A stretch of 64,000 nt of DNA from Pollenia angustigena (lineage: Eukaryota; Arthropoda; Insecta; Diptera; Polleniidae). Below the pieces are notes generated by a model. The model searched no databases. It worked only from the letters and a program-made list of their open reading frames with translations, and was not told the DNA's origin. Both the position numbers and the translations under genes were made by a program. Positions 1 through 11,342 of the stretch are shown one piece after another. Position 1 is the stretch's first letter, and each line of letters opens with the position of its first letter. The stretch lies in contig OV884059.1 of NCBI GenBank assembly GCA_930367215.1, positions 150,968,511 through 151,032,510 on the forward strand. The letters run 5' to 3'.

Positions 1-190
1 ATTTCACATCTCTAGCTACTTACAAAATTGAAAAAGGCATAGCAAAACTTTCTTCAAATTGGTCTTTTTTCATTAGGGAACTAATATTTTTTTTTTAAAT
101 ATTGGCACCATTTATACATAAACGGTTTTTGGCTCTCCTGAAAATTTATAGTATAAAGCAGCTTTTATGAACGTTCTTATTAGTATTTTA

Positions 191-1579
191 TAGGGTATTC
201 ATTTAATCGGCCTTTTGCTTTAATCGGTTAATCGCCCGATTAATTAACCGAGGTTTTAGTTTAATCGGTTACTAATCGGTTAATTTTGTTTTTGATCGGT
301 TAACCGATTAATAATGTTTTTTTGTAAATTAAGTAATTTCAATATATAAAAACGCATTAATTGTTTATTATTTGGAGTTTATTAGTAAAAAAACAATAAC
401 ATACCAAATTCTTGAACTAAACCGAGCAAAAAAAAAAAACAACTCATAAATATTTAATATGCATTTTTAAATTAATACACAGGGTGTGCTATCAAGTCAT
501 ATCGCCATATTATCCCAAATAATATTTTACAATTGTTTATAATAAATATTGTTGTATTTCAAACATAATAATGCTGTTCATTGATTCTTCATAACTGCCC
601 ACAACAGTTATATCGTCGGCTTAATATCCTTTCAGCACATTTAACAGGAGCGACGAAAAACTTCTTAATTTTCCTATTTGCAGCTTGATAGAAAATTAAA
701 AATACAGTTAGTTTAACACCCTTCAAGACTTAAATAGAATAAAAACCACATGCTGGTCGACGAGGTGTACCTTTCTCTGCCACATGGCATCAAAATCTCA
801 ATTTACATAAAAAGTGGATTTAGCCGGTTTGCATATTAAGCCGACGATATATATTTCTTGTAATTTTTTAAAAACATAAGACTTTATGACTATCTTGTAT
901 ATCCCCCAAATATGTTTTTATAAAAAAATAAACTGAGATAATTTCAGTAGTTATAGGATTTCTTTTAAAATAATTTTGTAAAAAAAAAAAAAATTTTTTG
1001 CCAAAACTTGACTTGGAAAAAATTCTTTCACTTATCGTAGATGAATATCTAATTTCTCAGTCCTATTCCAGGATTTCTCTAAACATATAAAATACTCCAT
1101 TATGCCATTAGATTTTTTTTTTTAATTTTTAACACTTCGTATTGTTTCGGTTAATTCTGTTAAAAGACTGATATGAGAAGATATAAGAAGAAACAAATAC
1201 ATAACTAACACGTACATAAAACCGAAAAAACGTGATGGTAATCAAAAATTTAACCCATTTTTCGCCACATTCCTGTTGATCGATGATAAAGATAAAAAAC
1301 ATTGTAATTTTAGTCACCAGTCGGCGGAAAATGTGTTAAAATTAAGATCACTGAACACCTTATTTGTTTTTATGAAAAAATATTTTCTAAAATCACAAAA
1401 AAATGTGTTATAATACTACAAAATATTGAATATTTTATCACATCGGTTAATCGGTTAATCGACTGAAATTAATCGGTTTAATCGTTAATCGAAAAAAGCC
1501 AATTTGAAATTAACCGATCAGTTAATCGGGTAGTAATTAATCGGTTAACCGATTGACGATTAACCGAATGAATACCCTA
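191..1579. mobile_element. Foldback/MITE-like element with ATCGGTTAA-rich arms
   Basis: The two ends are inverted: TAGGGTATTCAT begins at 191 and ATGAATACCCTA ends at 1579. Inside each end are many copies of the short palindrome-like motif ATCGGTTAA/TTAACCGAT (about 205-315 and 1443-1566), so each arm can fold on itself and pair with the other. The middle is AT-rich and has no recognisable protein. The flanks carry agtatttt on the left and agtacttt on the right, a possible imperfect 8-bp target duplication that would suggest a hAT-type element. Class is inferred; the inverted ends are seen directly. Confidence 0.7.
609..851. repeat. Short inverted repeat nested in the foldback element
   Basis: A perfect 19-bp inverted pair: TATATCGTCGGCTTAATAT at 609-627 and its reverse complement at 833-851, about 205 bp apart. 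It may be a small nested MITE or an internal hairpin of the surrounding element. No protein is encoded between the arms. Confidence 0.6.
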
Positions 1580-1783
1580 GTACTTTAGTACTATACAATA
1601 CAAAAATATAACATAGAATTTATGTGCAAAACGAAAAGTGTAAAAATTGAGTTACTACATAATACCAATTTCCTTTCGAAAAATCTTTTTTATCTTAGAA
1701 AACAAAATTTTATAGAAAGTTTAGGATAACAACCTTCATTCACCTTTTATTCCAAAAATCAACAATGTCAATATGTATTTTAT

Positions 1784-2143
1784 TATACCCACACCACAAT
1801 AGTGGATGTTTGTGCTGATGTGTGTAACACCTTCAAATATTGATCCTAGACCCACCTTACCGATTGACTCAGAATCAATTTCTGAGTTGATCTAACGATG
1901 TCCGTCCGGCTGGCTGTCCATCTAACCTTAATTTAATAAAATTTGGCACAAGGATCAAGCCTATTGAAAATGGGCCAAATAGGGGCAATTTCTGCTTCCC
2001 AGAAACTATCAAACCGATTGTAATGAAATTTAAATCATAGATTCCTATTTACATAGCCATACACACTCGAAAATTTGTTTTTAAATACTGTGGTGTAGGG
2101 TGTTATACGGTCGGGCTTGACCGGCTATACGTTCTTACTTGTT
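1784..2143 (-). repeat. Dispersed repeat family D, near full-length copy
   Basis: One of six copies in the window (others near 18100, 25161, 32080, 35913 and 37960). Read on the minus strand it starts AACAAGTAAGAACGTATAG, has a short GTCGG/CCGAC-type stem, and ends CCACTATTGTGGTGTGGGTATA with small variations between copies. A conserved centre resembles GATGTCCGTCCGGCTGGC. It has no coding capacity or clear inverted ends. The layout resembles non-autonomous Helitron/INE-1-like repeats of flies, but I do not assign it firmly. Confidence 0.75.
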
Positions 2144-2265
2144 ATTTAATTGATTAATATATAATAAGAGGTGGTAAAACCATAATCCACGATGTCAATT
2201 GTGTGTCACACCTTAAATTCAAGTTTTTTGCGCAGCTTAATTTGACCTTTCTTTGTTTCAGTATT

Positions 2266-2640
2266 TGCCATTTTCTACCGTTGAGAGGTACACAATTGAG
2301 CAGCGCGTTAATGTTGTTAAAGCCTTTTACAAAAATGGGCGTTCAACAAAAAAAAGCATTTCGTGCTCATCGTGATTTTTTTGGTCAGCATAATCAACTA
2401 AACGTTTCTACAATCGGAAGAACTGTGCGCAAATTTCTGCAAACCGGGTCTGAAGGAAATGGGAAAACATATGTGCATGCTCGCCCAATTAGTTTGCGAC
2501 TGGCGGCGTTATCGAGCCGTACTTCTTCGAAAATGAGGTCGGCCAAGCAATTACCGTGAATGGTGTTCGCTATCGCGAGATGATTACGCACTTCCTATAG
2601 CCAGAAATTGAGGAAATGGACCTAGACGATATGTGGTTTC
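2266..2640 (+). pseudogene. Decayed mariner-like transposase fragment
   Basis: Two blocks of a Tc1/mariner-superfamily transposase are joined with the middle missing. The N-terminal helix-turn-helix part reads YTIEQRVNVVKAFYKNG in one frame, then shifts at a run of seven A near 2348 and continues with AFRAHRDFFGQHN and VSTIGRTVRKFLQTGS. From about 2503 the catalytic-domain part follows (PYFFENEVGQAITVNGVRY, then DLDDMWF near 2620-2640), interrupted by a stop where related elements have W. The region between the DNA-binding part and that block is deleted. It cannot make an active enzyme. Related fragments occur at 25476, 28428 and 52330. Confidence 0.8.
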
Positions 2641-3173
2641 TAGGTGTTTACTGGTCAAACGGTTTCTTGATACCGTTACTGCTGCTCCAGCTTTGGAAAA
2701 AAATCAAAAATTTAGGATTAATTTCAATACCAAAGTGAAACGATTGCTTTTGACCGATACCGAGTATTTTTTTACAGATACTACTTGGTACTCGGTTGCT
2801 TAATATCGATTACAAAAATACTTGGTACTTATATAAAAGTATCGAATATGTACTTGTATTTACTCGTATCGTTTCATCCCTATCTAGAACTGCATTTCGG
2901 TATTTGATATAGTTCTAAAACAGGCAGCATGTCATATTAAAATCAAACTTACATTGAATAATACTCTCCAGTGTTTCAGTCTTTAACGAGTTTCTTTCCT
3001 TTGTCCATTGAGCAGACTAAGTTCTCCACTTGAACAAAATCAAACTCTTTTGATTTTTCTTCAACCAACTGGACAACTGTCAAACTAATCAATTGCAAAA
3101 GCCATACACGCTTTGATTTGGACAACGACCGACTCAGTTGACAATTGAATTGAAACGGGCTGCCTAACCCTGC
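2641..3173. other. AT-rich DNA without recognisable genes
   Basis: Follows the transposase relic. Contains repeated TACTTGGTACT-like words near 2780-2860 but no domain, RNA gene or clear inverted ends. An open frame on the minus strand at 2976-3179 has no recognisable similarity and I do not call it a gene. Confidence 0.5.
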
Positions 3174-3839
3174 GGCCACACATTCAAGTTGTTCTTGACA
3201 GTCTTTTACATATAATGCTTGTCAAAGTTTACATAAATTGAAAGCTATGACGGAGGCTGCACTCAATTTGTAAGTCCCAATTTACAACTATGAAATTGAA
3301 AGGCAGACATTTTTCTTATTCTCTTTTGAACTTGCCTAAACCTTTCACAATCGCGAAATTAATAGGCAGACAGAAATTATTGTTTTCCTCTTTTCGTTCT
3401 TTTTCGCTGTTGACGGAGATGAACATTTAACAGGCATTGATACTACAATAGCATTGTTGTGAGAAAAATGATATGAAGCAACAACATGAAAATGCCGAAA
3501 AATGTAAAAGAGAAGCAAATAATGTCTACAAATGTCCAGTACAGATAGTCATGTACTACACACTCTACCTCTACAACCCCTCACCAATAAACTTCGTCTG
3601 TCTGCCTTCCACTTGCCACATTGTAAAAGGGGACTATCCAATTTACTTCCAAGATGTCAACAGCAACAGAGACAAACTTGTACTCAGCTGTTATATTGAA
3701 AGTAAATTGCCAAACAAATGGAAAGGTGAAATTGGAAGCCATCTCGTGGTCAATTTAAAAAGTGTGAGTGTGTTAGTAAAAAACTGAGAGTGTATTGCAA
3801 ATTGAAAGGAATTGAAAGGCAAAACTTGATCGTGTGGCC
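3174..3839. mobile_element. Candidate MITE bounded by GGCCACAC inverted ends
   Basis: GGCCACACATTCAAGTT at 3174-3190 is the reverse complement, with three mismatches, of the sequence at 3823-3839. The interior carries small open frames (for example 3473-3787) without recognisable domains. No convincing target duplication was found, so this is a weak candidate. Confidence 0.35.
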
Positions 3840-3899
3840 ACCAAGTAAGAGAAAGTTATTTTTTTATCGGTTTTCGATAACTTCTAAAAGTTGCTTACA

Positions 3900-4570
3900 C
3901 GCACAGAAAAAAATAATTTTCATATTTGAATACGAAAATCGCATATTTGATAAAAAAAATTTTTAAATTTTCTGCGATGACGATTTTTGCATTATTGATA
4001 AAAAAGTTTGTAGGTATAGCTATTGAGTTTTTAGTTAACAACCAAGTTTATTGAATCAATATAAAAAGTTGTTGCCCAAAATAATTTTTTTCAACAAAAT
4101 GTTTACGTGATTTGTTAAAATAAATTGTTGGAAATGTTTAATAAATCAAATAAAATGTTTATCGAATTTTTTTATATTTTTTTTATTAATAATTATGTGC
4201 TAAATTCCCAATTTTTAAATTTTTGATAAATACACTAAAATTTTTTATTGGGGGATAAGCTAGTTCCTATGCGCATTTAAAGATATTTAACCAAATAAAA
4301 CTGTTAAGCGAATGAGAATTCTGACCTATTATAAAATGGACAAGAGTTGTAAAAATACTGTTTTGACGTTGATTCAAATATTTGTTTTATTGAATATTTA
4401 AGAAATATTTAAATATTTCATTATTAAATATGTTTTATTGAGTGCTATTTTGCAAAGTGTATATTTGATAAATTTTTTCATTCAAACAAATAAAAAGTTT
4501 GTTGAACAAAAATTATATTTTCAACAAACGGTGTTGTTAAAAATTTTCTTGAGATATTTTTTTCTGTGCG
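3900..4570. mobile_element. MITE with CGCACAGAAAAAAATA inverted ends
   Basis: A perfect 16-bp inverted repeat, CGCACAGAAAAAAATA at 3900-3915 and its reverse complement at 4555-4570, bounds 671 bp of AT-rich non-coding DNA rich in TTGATAAA and CAACAAA words. The same ACACAGAAAAAA terminus occurs at 31512, 33378 and 33402, so this is a repeated family. About 4195-4330 resembles dispersed repeat R (see 14138 and 57488). Confidence 0.7.
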
Positions 4571-4792
4571 GTATAACTTTTTACAGCAACTAGTTGAAAC
4601 AAAATTTGAAAGAGGATTGACTATCATCTAATATTATTGAAAGCTTTAACCAGCTTTACACCAGATAACAGTTGAATTTAATTAAAGTTCGTCATACAAT
4701 TACCTTATGTTAGCAGTGTTATAACAGAAATCTTAACCTTTGTTAACAACTAAAGCAAAAAACAAATTTGTTTGTCTTGACCTGTACAAAAA

Positions 4793-4885
4793 AACCAGGA
4801 CAATTTAATAATGGACCAGGACACCAGGACGAGTAGTCTAAAACCAGGACAATCCTGGAAAAGCAGGACGTATGGCAGGCCTAAG
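4793..4885 (-). mobile_element. Probable hAT-type element end with CCAGGAC repeats
   Basis: Four close copies of ACCAGGACA-like words and a fifth CAGGACG lie within about 75 bp, ending at ATGGCAGGCCTAAG. On the minus strand this reads as an element end, GGCCTGCCATACGTCCTG, followed by subterminal GTCCTGGTTT repeats, a usual layout for hAT transposase-binding arrays. The other end was not found. Confidence 0.4.
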
Positions 4886-5108
4886 TTAGCAGTAGGATGT
4901 TACGTCTCAATCTGTAACAAATCGATTGGTCTTACTTTTTTACGGTATGGTTACTGTTACTCCTGGCTAACTGAGCCTTAAACCAAGTAAAAAAAGATTA
5001 AACTCTGAGAGTAAAATTACACAGTTAGAGTTTGAATCTCATTAAACTTATCAAAGTTTGTTGCAGACACTACAACAACACCACACAAGTAGTTAAAAAT
5101 CGATTTGC

Positions 5109-7352
5109 TTGTTGTGTGTAGAAACAACAAAAATAACAAAACAATACGAATACACATTATTGTCATGTTTAAAAAGTAAAATTGAGATCTCTTGCTTCTC
5201 ATTAAGTTTATTTTTTCAGTTCTATGACCCCTTTCGACGATACGATGTATCCAAATTAAAATCCTCAAATACTCTCGAAAGTTACGTAGGCTCCCTAACG
5301 ACTCGCTATGAAGATATCCCGAACAGCAATAGAGGCCAATGGAATGCTATAAAAAACATTTTCACAGACAGTGCGAAGCAACATCTTGGTCATCCTCAAC
5401 CTAAGCGTAAAGTATGGATCTCAGACGCTACCTGGCAACTTATTGAAGATAGAAGACAACTTAAAGGCTCCATTAACGTTGCCCGAACAAGAGCTTCTAA
5501 ATTTATCCTTCAGGCACAGTATACCAGTCTAAATCGCCAGGTTAAACAAAGTGCGCGACGAGACAAACGGGTCTGGGTGGAAAATATGGCCATAGAAGCA
5601 CAGTCAGCTGCCGATACACATCGAAGTAGAGATTTGTACAAAATTGCGAAGCAAATATCAGGGAACTACCGTTCAACCATATATCCCCTTAAAGATCCGT
5701 TGGGAGGAACTGCCGCGTCTGTGGAGCGGCAACTGGCAATATGGTCCGACTATTATGCCGGCATACTGTCAATTCCGCAACCCACAACAGTCTGGCAATG
5801 TCACTGTACTTCACATCAAATCAGATCCGACATAAATACAGTTTGCCCAGACGAAACTGAGATCGTCACTGCAATACGTGCACTGAAGGATGGCAAGGCA
5901 CCAGGCGTAGACAACATTAACCCTGAACTGCTTAAGGCTGATCCGACTCTTAGCGCTAAAATAATCTACCCTATTATCAGAGACTTTTGGACATCACACT
6001 CTCTTCCTGCTGAACTAAGTGAGGGAATGATAATAAAACTACCCAAGAAAGGAGACTTAACAGAGTGTAAAAATTGGCGGGGTATAACTCTTTTAACCAT
6101 GATTAACAAGGTGTTAGCGAGTATAATCCATGCTAGACTGGCATCATCAATTTCAGCAGATCTTCGAAATGAGCAAGCTGATTTCAGACCACACCGATCT
6201 TGCACCGATCATATAAATAGTCTAAGGATCATAGTGGAACAGTCGGTGGAATGGAGATCTCCATTATACTTGATATTTATCGACTTCGCCAAAGCATTCG
6301 ATACGATCCACCATCAGGCAATTTGGCACGCACTTCGATGCAAGGGAGTTCCACCTGTGCTAATCGACTTAATCAAAGTTTTGTATGGCAACTCAACAAG
6401 TCGAGTACTGCATGAACGCACGTTAAGCAATCCGATTGGTATAAGCACTGGGGTACGACAGGGATGTATCCTATCTCCGCTGTTATTCAATATTGTATTG
6501 GATTCAATTATGCAGCAAACAACCCGAATAAGAAGAGGCATTACATGGGGTATGAATGGTCGAGTGGAAGACCTTGACTACGCTGATGATATTTGCCTGC
6601 TCGCACATAACTTTACCGACATGTCAGCCAAATTGGATCAGATACATCAGCTAGCATCTGGTGTCGGTCTTCACATTAACTTCGACAAAACTAAGGTTCT
6701 ACGTATCAATTCGACTAATCTCTCCAAGTTCCGAGTAAACAACATAGAACTCGAGGACGTCCAATCGTTTTGCTACTTAGGAAGTATCATATCAACAACA
6801 GGCGGCTCACGTGATGATATTGCATATCGCATAAGGAAAGCAAAACAGTCTTTTGGTGCATTACAAAGAGTATGGAAGTCACCACAAATACATATAAAAA
6901 CTAAGCTTCGCCTTTTTTCCTCTAATGTTCGCTCTATCCTGCTATATGGATGTGAGTCCTGGAACTCTACTGCAAGCGACATTCAATCCTTGCAAGTATT
7001 TGTTAATCGTTGCTTGCGAAAAATTTTGCGAATATTTTGGCCAAACGTAGTTTCCAACAGAGACCTCTGGCAAAGAACAGGTGAAATACCAATTCGCATA
7101 GAAATTGCAAAGAGGAAATGGAGCTGGGTTGGTCATATTTTGAGAAGACCCCATTATATATCAAAGATGGCAATTGATTGGAACCCTCATGGCAGCAGAA
7201 GAAGAGGTAGACCAGCTAACACCTGGAGAAGGCAACTAGAATCCGAAATTAGCGAAACAAGAAGAACTTGGTCTGAGATCAGACAAATCGCACAGGACAG
7301 ATCCCAATGGAAGAATTTCGTTACGGCCCTTTGTTCCAACTTGGAACCATAG
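5109..7352 (+). CDS. LINE ORF2 fragment: reverse transcriptase and C-terminal domain
   Basis: The 747-codon frame encodes the reverse transcriptase that would copy the element's RNA at the insertion site. Similarity to LINE proteins starts near residue 43; the first Met lies in flanking DNA and is not the native start. Visible RT landmarks: a palm block with FIDFAKAFD (about 390-398, catalytic Asp 392), GVRQGCILSPLLFN (about 448-461), and the catalytic YADD at 491-494, all intact. The C-terminal third has the conserved LYGCESW, WVGHILRR and RRRGRPANTWRR blocks seen in many animal LINEs. The upstream endonuclease is missing, so the copy should not move by itself. The frame has no stop or shift, suggesting a fairly young insertion. 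I do not assign the clade. Confidence 0.9.
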   Translation: MLCVETTKITKQYEYTLLSCLKSKIEISCFSLSLFFQFYDPFRRYDVSKLKSSNTLESYVGSLTTRYEDIPNSNRGQWNAIKNIFTDSAKQHLGHPQPKRKVWISDATWQLIEDRRQLKGSINVARTRASKFILQAQYTSLNRQVKQSARRDKRVWVENMAIEAQSAADTHRSRDLYKIAKQISGNYRSTIYPLKDPLGGTAASVERQLAIWSDYYAGILSIPQPTTVWQCHCTSHQIRSDINTVCPDETEIVTAIRALKDGKAPGVDNINPELLKADPTLSAKIIYPIIRDFWTSHSLPAELSEGMIIKLPKKGDLTECKNWRGITLLTMINKVLASIIHARLASSISADLRNEQADFRPHRSCTDHINSLRIIVEQSVEWRSPLYLIFIDFAKAFDTIHHQAIWHALRCKGVPPVLIDLIKVLYGNSTSRVLHERTLSNPIGISTGVRQGCILSPLLFNIVLDSIMQQTTRIRRGITWGMNGRVEDLDYADDICLLAHNFTDMSAKLDQIHQLASGVGLHINFDKTKVLRINSTNLSKFRVNNIELEDVQSFCYLGSIISTTGGSRDDIAYRIRKAKQSFGALQRVWKSPQIHIKTKLRLFSSNVRSILLYGCESWNSTASDIQSLQVFVNRCLRKILRIFWPNVVSNRDLWQRTGEIPIRIEIAKRKWSWVGHILRRPHYISKMAIDWNPHGSRRRGRPANTWRRQLESEISETRRTWSEIRQIAQDRSQWKNFVTALCSNLEP

Positions 7353-7390
7353 GAATCAATATAAAAATATATACCCCTTTCAGACTCGGC
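5219..7390 (+). mobile_element. 5'-truncated LINE (non-LTR retrotransposon)
   Basis: The element begins in the linker upstream of the reverse transcriptase; the N-terminal endonuclease is absent, as is usual after incomplete target-primed reverse transcription. The 3' end after the stop codon (7353) is short and runs into an AT-rich tail, GAATCAATATAAAAATATAT. A second copy keeping only the last part of the frame and the tail lies at 36074-36112 (GCGGCCCTTTGTTC, GGAACCACAGGA). This supports calling this the family's 3' end. Confidence 0.85.
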
Positions 7391-8158
7391 AAGTTAGTTG
7401 CGCAAAGTACTAAATTTTTTTCATTACCCCGACCTTGCCGCTGATGTCTACAAACCAAGAGTTGGTCAAGTAACTTTTACCTTAAAGTAAAAAGCGTATC
7501 GGGAACGATGCTGGTGTTTTATAATTGAATTAAATTTATAATACTTTATTTTGAGATTGGTTCAATCTTAGTTTTACTTAAATCAATCTCATTTTTAGAT
7601 TATTTCAAGTACGAATTCGGGATTGAATATGGATAAGTTAAGTATTTCGCGATTGAAAATCCGTACTTGAATCGATATTTCTGTTCTTAATTCAAGAAAA
7701 TTCGTACTTACCGTACTATAAATACCGCTTCGGATTGATTTGTGTACGGATGGATCTTTTTGAGTGTACATTATTATAACATAAGCTTTATTTGTTACGG
7801 TTTTAGGAGTACTTAAGTGTTTTTTAAGAGGGAGCCTTTTATGGGGCCTACGCTTAATTATGGAGCGATATTCACAAAATTTGACAGTGTTATTTCTAGT
7901 CTTATAAAACTTAATTTTACTAAAAATAGCATTATTGGTTTTAGGCGTACTGATTTTTTTTCCGTAACTGGGTTTTATATGGGGACTATAGTATATTATA
8001 GGCCAATCTTAACAAAACGATGATTTTAATTATATCAATATAAATTAAATTTATGTCCGTTTTTGTACCAAAAATAGCAACCTCCCTTTTCCACATTTCT
8101 ATTCATAATTATTTTTCTATTGAACCAGTTGTGCTGGATTTCAATCCCAAACTGCTTA
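7391..8158. other. AT-rich DNA without recognisable genes
   Basis: No domain or RNA gene is seen. A loose inverted pair around CAAGTACGAATTC (about 7607) and GAATTTTC/TTCGTACTT words near 7685 hints at an old foldback sequence but is too weak to call. Confidence 0.5.
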
Positions 8159-8288
8159 GTCTGGGTTCACACAGTGTTAGTTTTCTTGCAAAAAGACGAA
8201 CGGAGAAGAGAATATGTAATTATTCTCTCTCATCACACCAATTAACTTTAACTTCCTGACAGAAAACTTTCATAGTGTGAACCCAGAC
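8159..8288. mobile_element. 130-bp MITE with GTCTGGGTTCACAC ends
   Basis: GTCTGGGTTCACAC at 8159-8172 is the exact reverse complement of 8275-8288, and the similarity continues inward with mismatches (GTTTTCT on both arms), giving arms of about 28 bp. It is short and non-coding, the usual form of a MITE. Its right end directly abuts the T-run of the adjoining SINE. Confidence 0.75.
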
Positions 8289-8440
8289 TTTTTTTTTTTT
8301 TTAATACCCTACGCTAATCCCGCGAAGCTCTGCGCTTGCCTGCAGGAAAGAATCCAGAGTCTCTGGCGGGAATCGAACCCGCAACCCCGGCGCTGATAGA
8401 AAAGCTCTCTTCCAGCTAGCCTACCGTGGCACTCTTAGCA
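8289..8440 (-). mobile_element. tRNA-derived SINE, minus strand
   Basis: On the minus strand it has a tRNA-like head, a short unrelated body and an A-rich tail. The internal polymerase III B box GGTTCGATTCC is perfect (complement of 8369-8379). An A-box-like TAGGCTAGCTGGAAGAG lies upstream (about 8410-8426). The body ends TTAGCGTAGGGTATT and then a run of A (T-run 8289-8302 on the plus strand). The ends of the head cannot form a tRNA acceptor stem, so this is not a tRNA gene. A tail-only fragment of the same family is at 14229-14262. Confidence 0.75.
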
Positions 8441-8659
8441 CTTAACACTTAACTTAACACTTAGCACTCGTGGCACTTAGGAGATCTAGAAACAATTTGT
8501 TAGGTCTTTCGAAAGTGAGCGTGTTCTTAACAGTAGGGCATGGCTAAATTGACTGCGAATTACTAAGTACCCAAAACATATCAACTTTATACTTATATCT
8601 ACATTAAAAAATTTTTACAATGAATGACAAACTAAGGATACCCTTCCTCATTCACCACC

Positions 8660-9130
8660 AGTGGTGGAAGGTAAAAAATTGCTAAATGTGTAAAAAAATT
8701 ATGAAATATACATAAATATGCTGTGGATATAGTTGTATCCATAAGAATGTATAAATATGCATTGTATGCATGAATGATCATGCATAACTGTAAATGGCAT
8801 GCCTAAATATAAGATAATATGCAAAGATATGTTAAAATATGCATGCTGTGTATTAGGTTCTGAGAGTACAATAAAATATTTATAACATATTGAAAAATAT
8901 GTATAATATATTAATTATATTAAAGTAAAATATGCAACAAAAAAAAAATGCAAAGTAAGCAAAAATATGGTTTTAGATTTGTAGTTTCTGTTTAAACTCC
9001 ATTTCTATTAAGCTTTCATTTGAATTCAACTTTCATTTGTATTAAACTTCCATTTGTATGTAACAAGAGAAATATGCTAAAATAAGCAAAATATGCATAA
9101 ATATGCATTAGAATACAAAATATATCCTAA
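8660..9130. repeat. AAATATGC-rich array, probable hAT subterminal region
   Basis: Many copies of ATATGC and AAATATGCA are clustered here, starting just after CAGTGGTGGAAGG at about 8658. The same motif array forms the subterminal regions of the hAT elements at 24667-29426 and 52522-53694. Termini and target duplication were not resolved here. Confidence 0.5.
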
Positions 9131-10949
9131 ATATACATTTTCTGTCCACTGAACTTTTCCTTGACTATATTTTTGTGCTGTTTAATGTGGTTATATGTTG
9201 ACTTAAGGCTTTTCTTCAAGTTTAATATTTTGACTATACAAATCTTATATTGTTTATTCATTTATATACTACACTCACATTCAAACATACATCTGCAAAT
9301 ATACATACATTTCAAATTCATTTGGAAATTGATGTGTTTAAATTAAGATACGAAGATATAAATTTATTGCATAATTTCATTTATGAGTATTTTCTTACAC
9401 ATGAAAAAACTTACTTTTGAAACTCAAAATATTGATAGCTAAAGCAGTTTAAATTGCTGATAGCAATTGCTATCAAATAATTGAGTTGTATAAGAAAATG
9501 CTTAATTTATTAATTTGCAATATATTATTTATTTAAAAGTTTAATCTCATCGATAAATTAAGTTTGCTAATGAAGTGTTAAAAACAAACAAAATTTTACT
9601 AATGGAAAACAAAAATTTTAATTAAAAAATTTTTTTATTATAAAGGAAAAAGTTCAACTAAATTCAAATTTTATATGAAAATTTTAAAAACTAACTGCCA
9701 ATTTGTATTGCCGAAAAAACTATTTCTTCATATGGACCACAATTTTTTCATATGGAACAAAAACCCAATTTTAACTTGTTTTTGCTTAAAATGTAGTTGT
9801 CAGAAAAAAGAATTCTTTTAAACTTCATAAAATATACAGTTAAATCTTGGTATCTTTTTTTTTTTTAAAACATAAGTTTTTATTGCAACTTTAGTTTAAT
9901 CAACTTTTCAAAGGATTTACCTTAAAAAAAACATAAATAGTCAACAAACTGGGTTAAACATCCAAGAAAAAAAATAAACAATTTTCCTAAATATTAAAAA
10001 AAAAATTATAATAATAAAATAAAAATTCTTACAAAATTTTATGAAAACTAAACTGCAAACCAAAAACTCTGTCACTTTAATACTTAATAAAATGCAGAGA
10101 TTTCCTTTAATACACTAACAAATTTATCACGTAGTCAGAGTATCTGAAATGATTTTGATTTCATTTTCCATATCTTTTTTTTAACAAACAATAACAAAGT
10201 TTAAGAAAAAGTATAAAAAAAAACAACTGAAATCAAAATATTTTCAGTGAAAACTTACAACATTTCCAGCTCTGTATGCAGGAGGTTAACAGGTCAAAAA
10301 TGTACACACTCTTACACTTAACATTCTGGCGATGTATTTTTTGGTTGTTTTTCGGACGTTTTTTCATTTTTTTTTTTTTTTTTTGGAAACACAAATGAAA
10401 ACAGAAAATTCACAGTTACAAACTTATAGACAAGATTAAATCACGTCCCATGTCCAAAAAAAAAAAAATGGAGAAAAATGGAGAAAAACATTTAAAACAA
10501 ATAAAGTGGAAACATATTTTCACAAGAAATATTTAAATAAAAATACAATTCTTGAAAAAGAAATGAAAAAATACAAATTTTATTATGTGTATAAAATTTC
10601 ATTAAATGCAGCGTTTAAAATTTAAAAATTCAATATTCGTTTCTATAGAAAACAACAACAAAATTATGAAATATTTTCGATTTTGTTTTTGCTTTCAATA
10701 TAATTTTTGGCGTTGCTTTTGCGTTTTACAAATTTATTATAAAAAAGTTTTTATAATAAAAAATAAAGATGGCAAATTATAAGAATTTTTAAAATTAAAA
10801 AACATATTTTTAAGCTTTTTTACATAAAGTCTTCATTAGACATTAACTTTACATAGTTAGTCCTCGTCCATATATTGACATCATGGTTATGTGACGTTTA
10901 GCTCAGTTTGGGCTTAACCATTTTGTTGTGTAGACGTCAAAATATTATA
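9131..10949. other. AT-rich DNA without recognisable genes
   Basis: About 1.8 kb dominated by A and T runs. Open frames are short and composition-driven. No repeat boundary, RNA gene or protein domain can be supported. Confidence 0.6.
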
Positions 10950-11342
10950 ATGGATAACTATACGCCAGTAAGACGAGCAGCAATAATGACAATATTTATT
11001 GAAAATAACTGTTCGTTCCATTATTGCCACTCAGCAGAAATTGCGTCAATAATATCCTGATCATCCAGTGCCTCACAGAACTACAATTTAGCTATTTCCA
11101 TGAGAATTTTCGGCCGTACGGAACGAAAGTTGACAGATCGCGTTCTGGAAGACAACAGACTTCTCGCAACGCTGAAAATTTAGCTATGGTGCACGATTGT
11201 GTTGCAGTTACACTTTTCTTGAAATCTTAAAATTGAACAAATTCAGCCTGAAATGTTGCAGGATGTCATGAAAAATGCCTTAAAAAGAGCCGGAAGTTGC
11301 ATAGTGAATCTCGGTCACCATTTAGCCGATATCATTTTCTAA
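10950..11342 (+). pseudogene. Decayed mariner transposase, internally deleted
   Basis: Begins with ATG at 10950 (MDNYTPVRRAAIMTIFIENN), like the N-terminus of mariner-type transposases. A later block in another frame reads DRSRSGRQQTSRNAENLAMV, matching the end of the helix-turn-helix region. The last block, IEQIQPEMLQDVMKNALKRA then GHHLADIIF and a stop at 11340-11342, is the usual C-terminus. The catalytic DDE/D core is missing, so this is a dead internal-deletion copy with frameshifts. It is a different lineage from the transposases at 2266 and 25476. Confidence 0.8.

Noticed and set aside
2976..3787. Small open frames at 2976-3179 (minus) and 3473-3787 (plus)
   Set aside because: No domain, and they overlap a candidate MITE; not supported as genes.
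7600..7700. Loose inverted words around AAGTACGAATTC and GAATTTTCTTG/TTCGTACTT
   Set aside because: Imperfect, short and without termini or target duplication.
8366..8440. Possible tRNA gene on the minus strand
   Set aside because: The B box is good, but the acceptor stem and anticodon arm do not form, and an unrelated body plus A-tail follow, as in a SINE.
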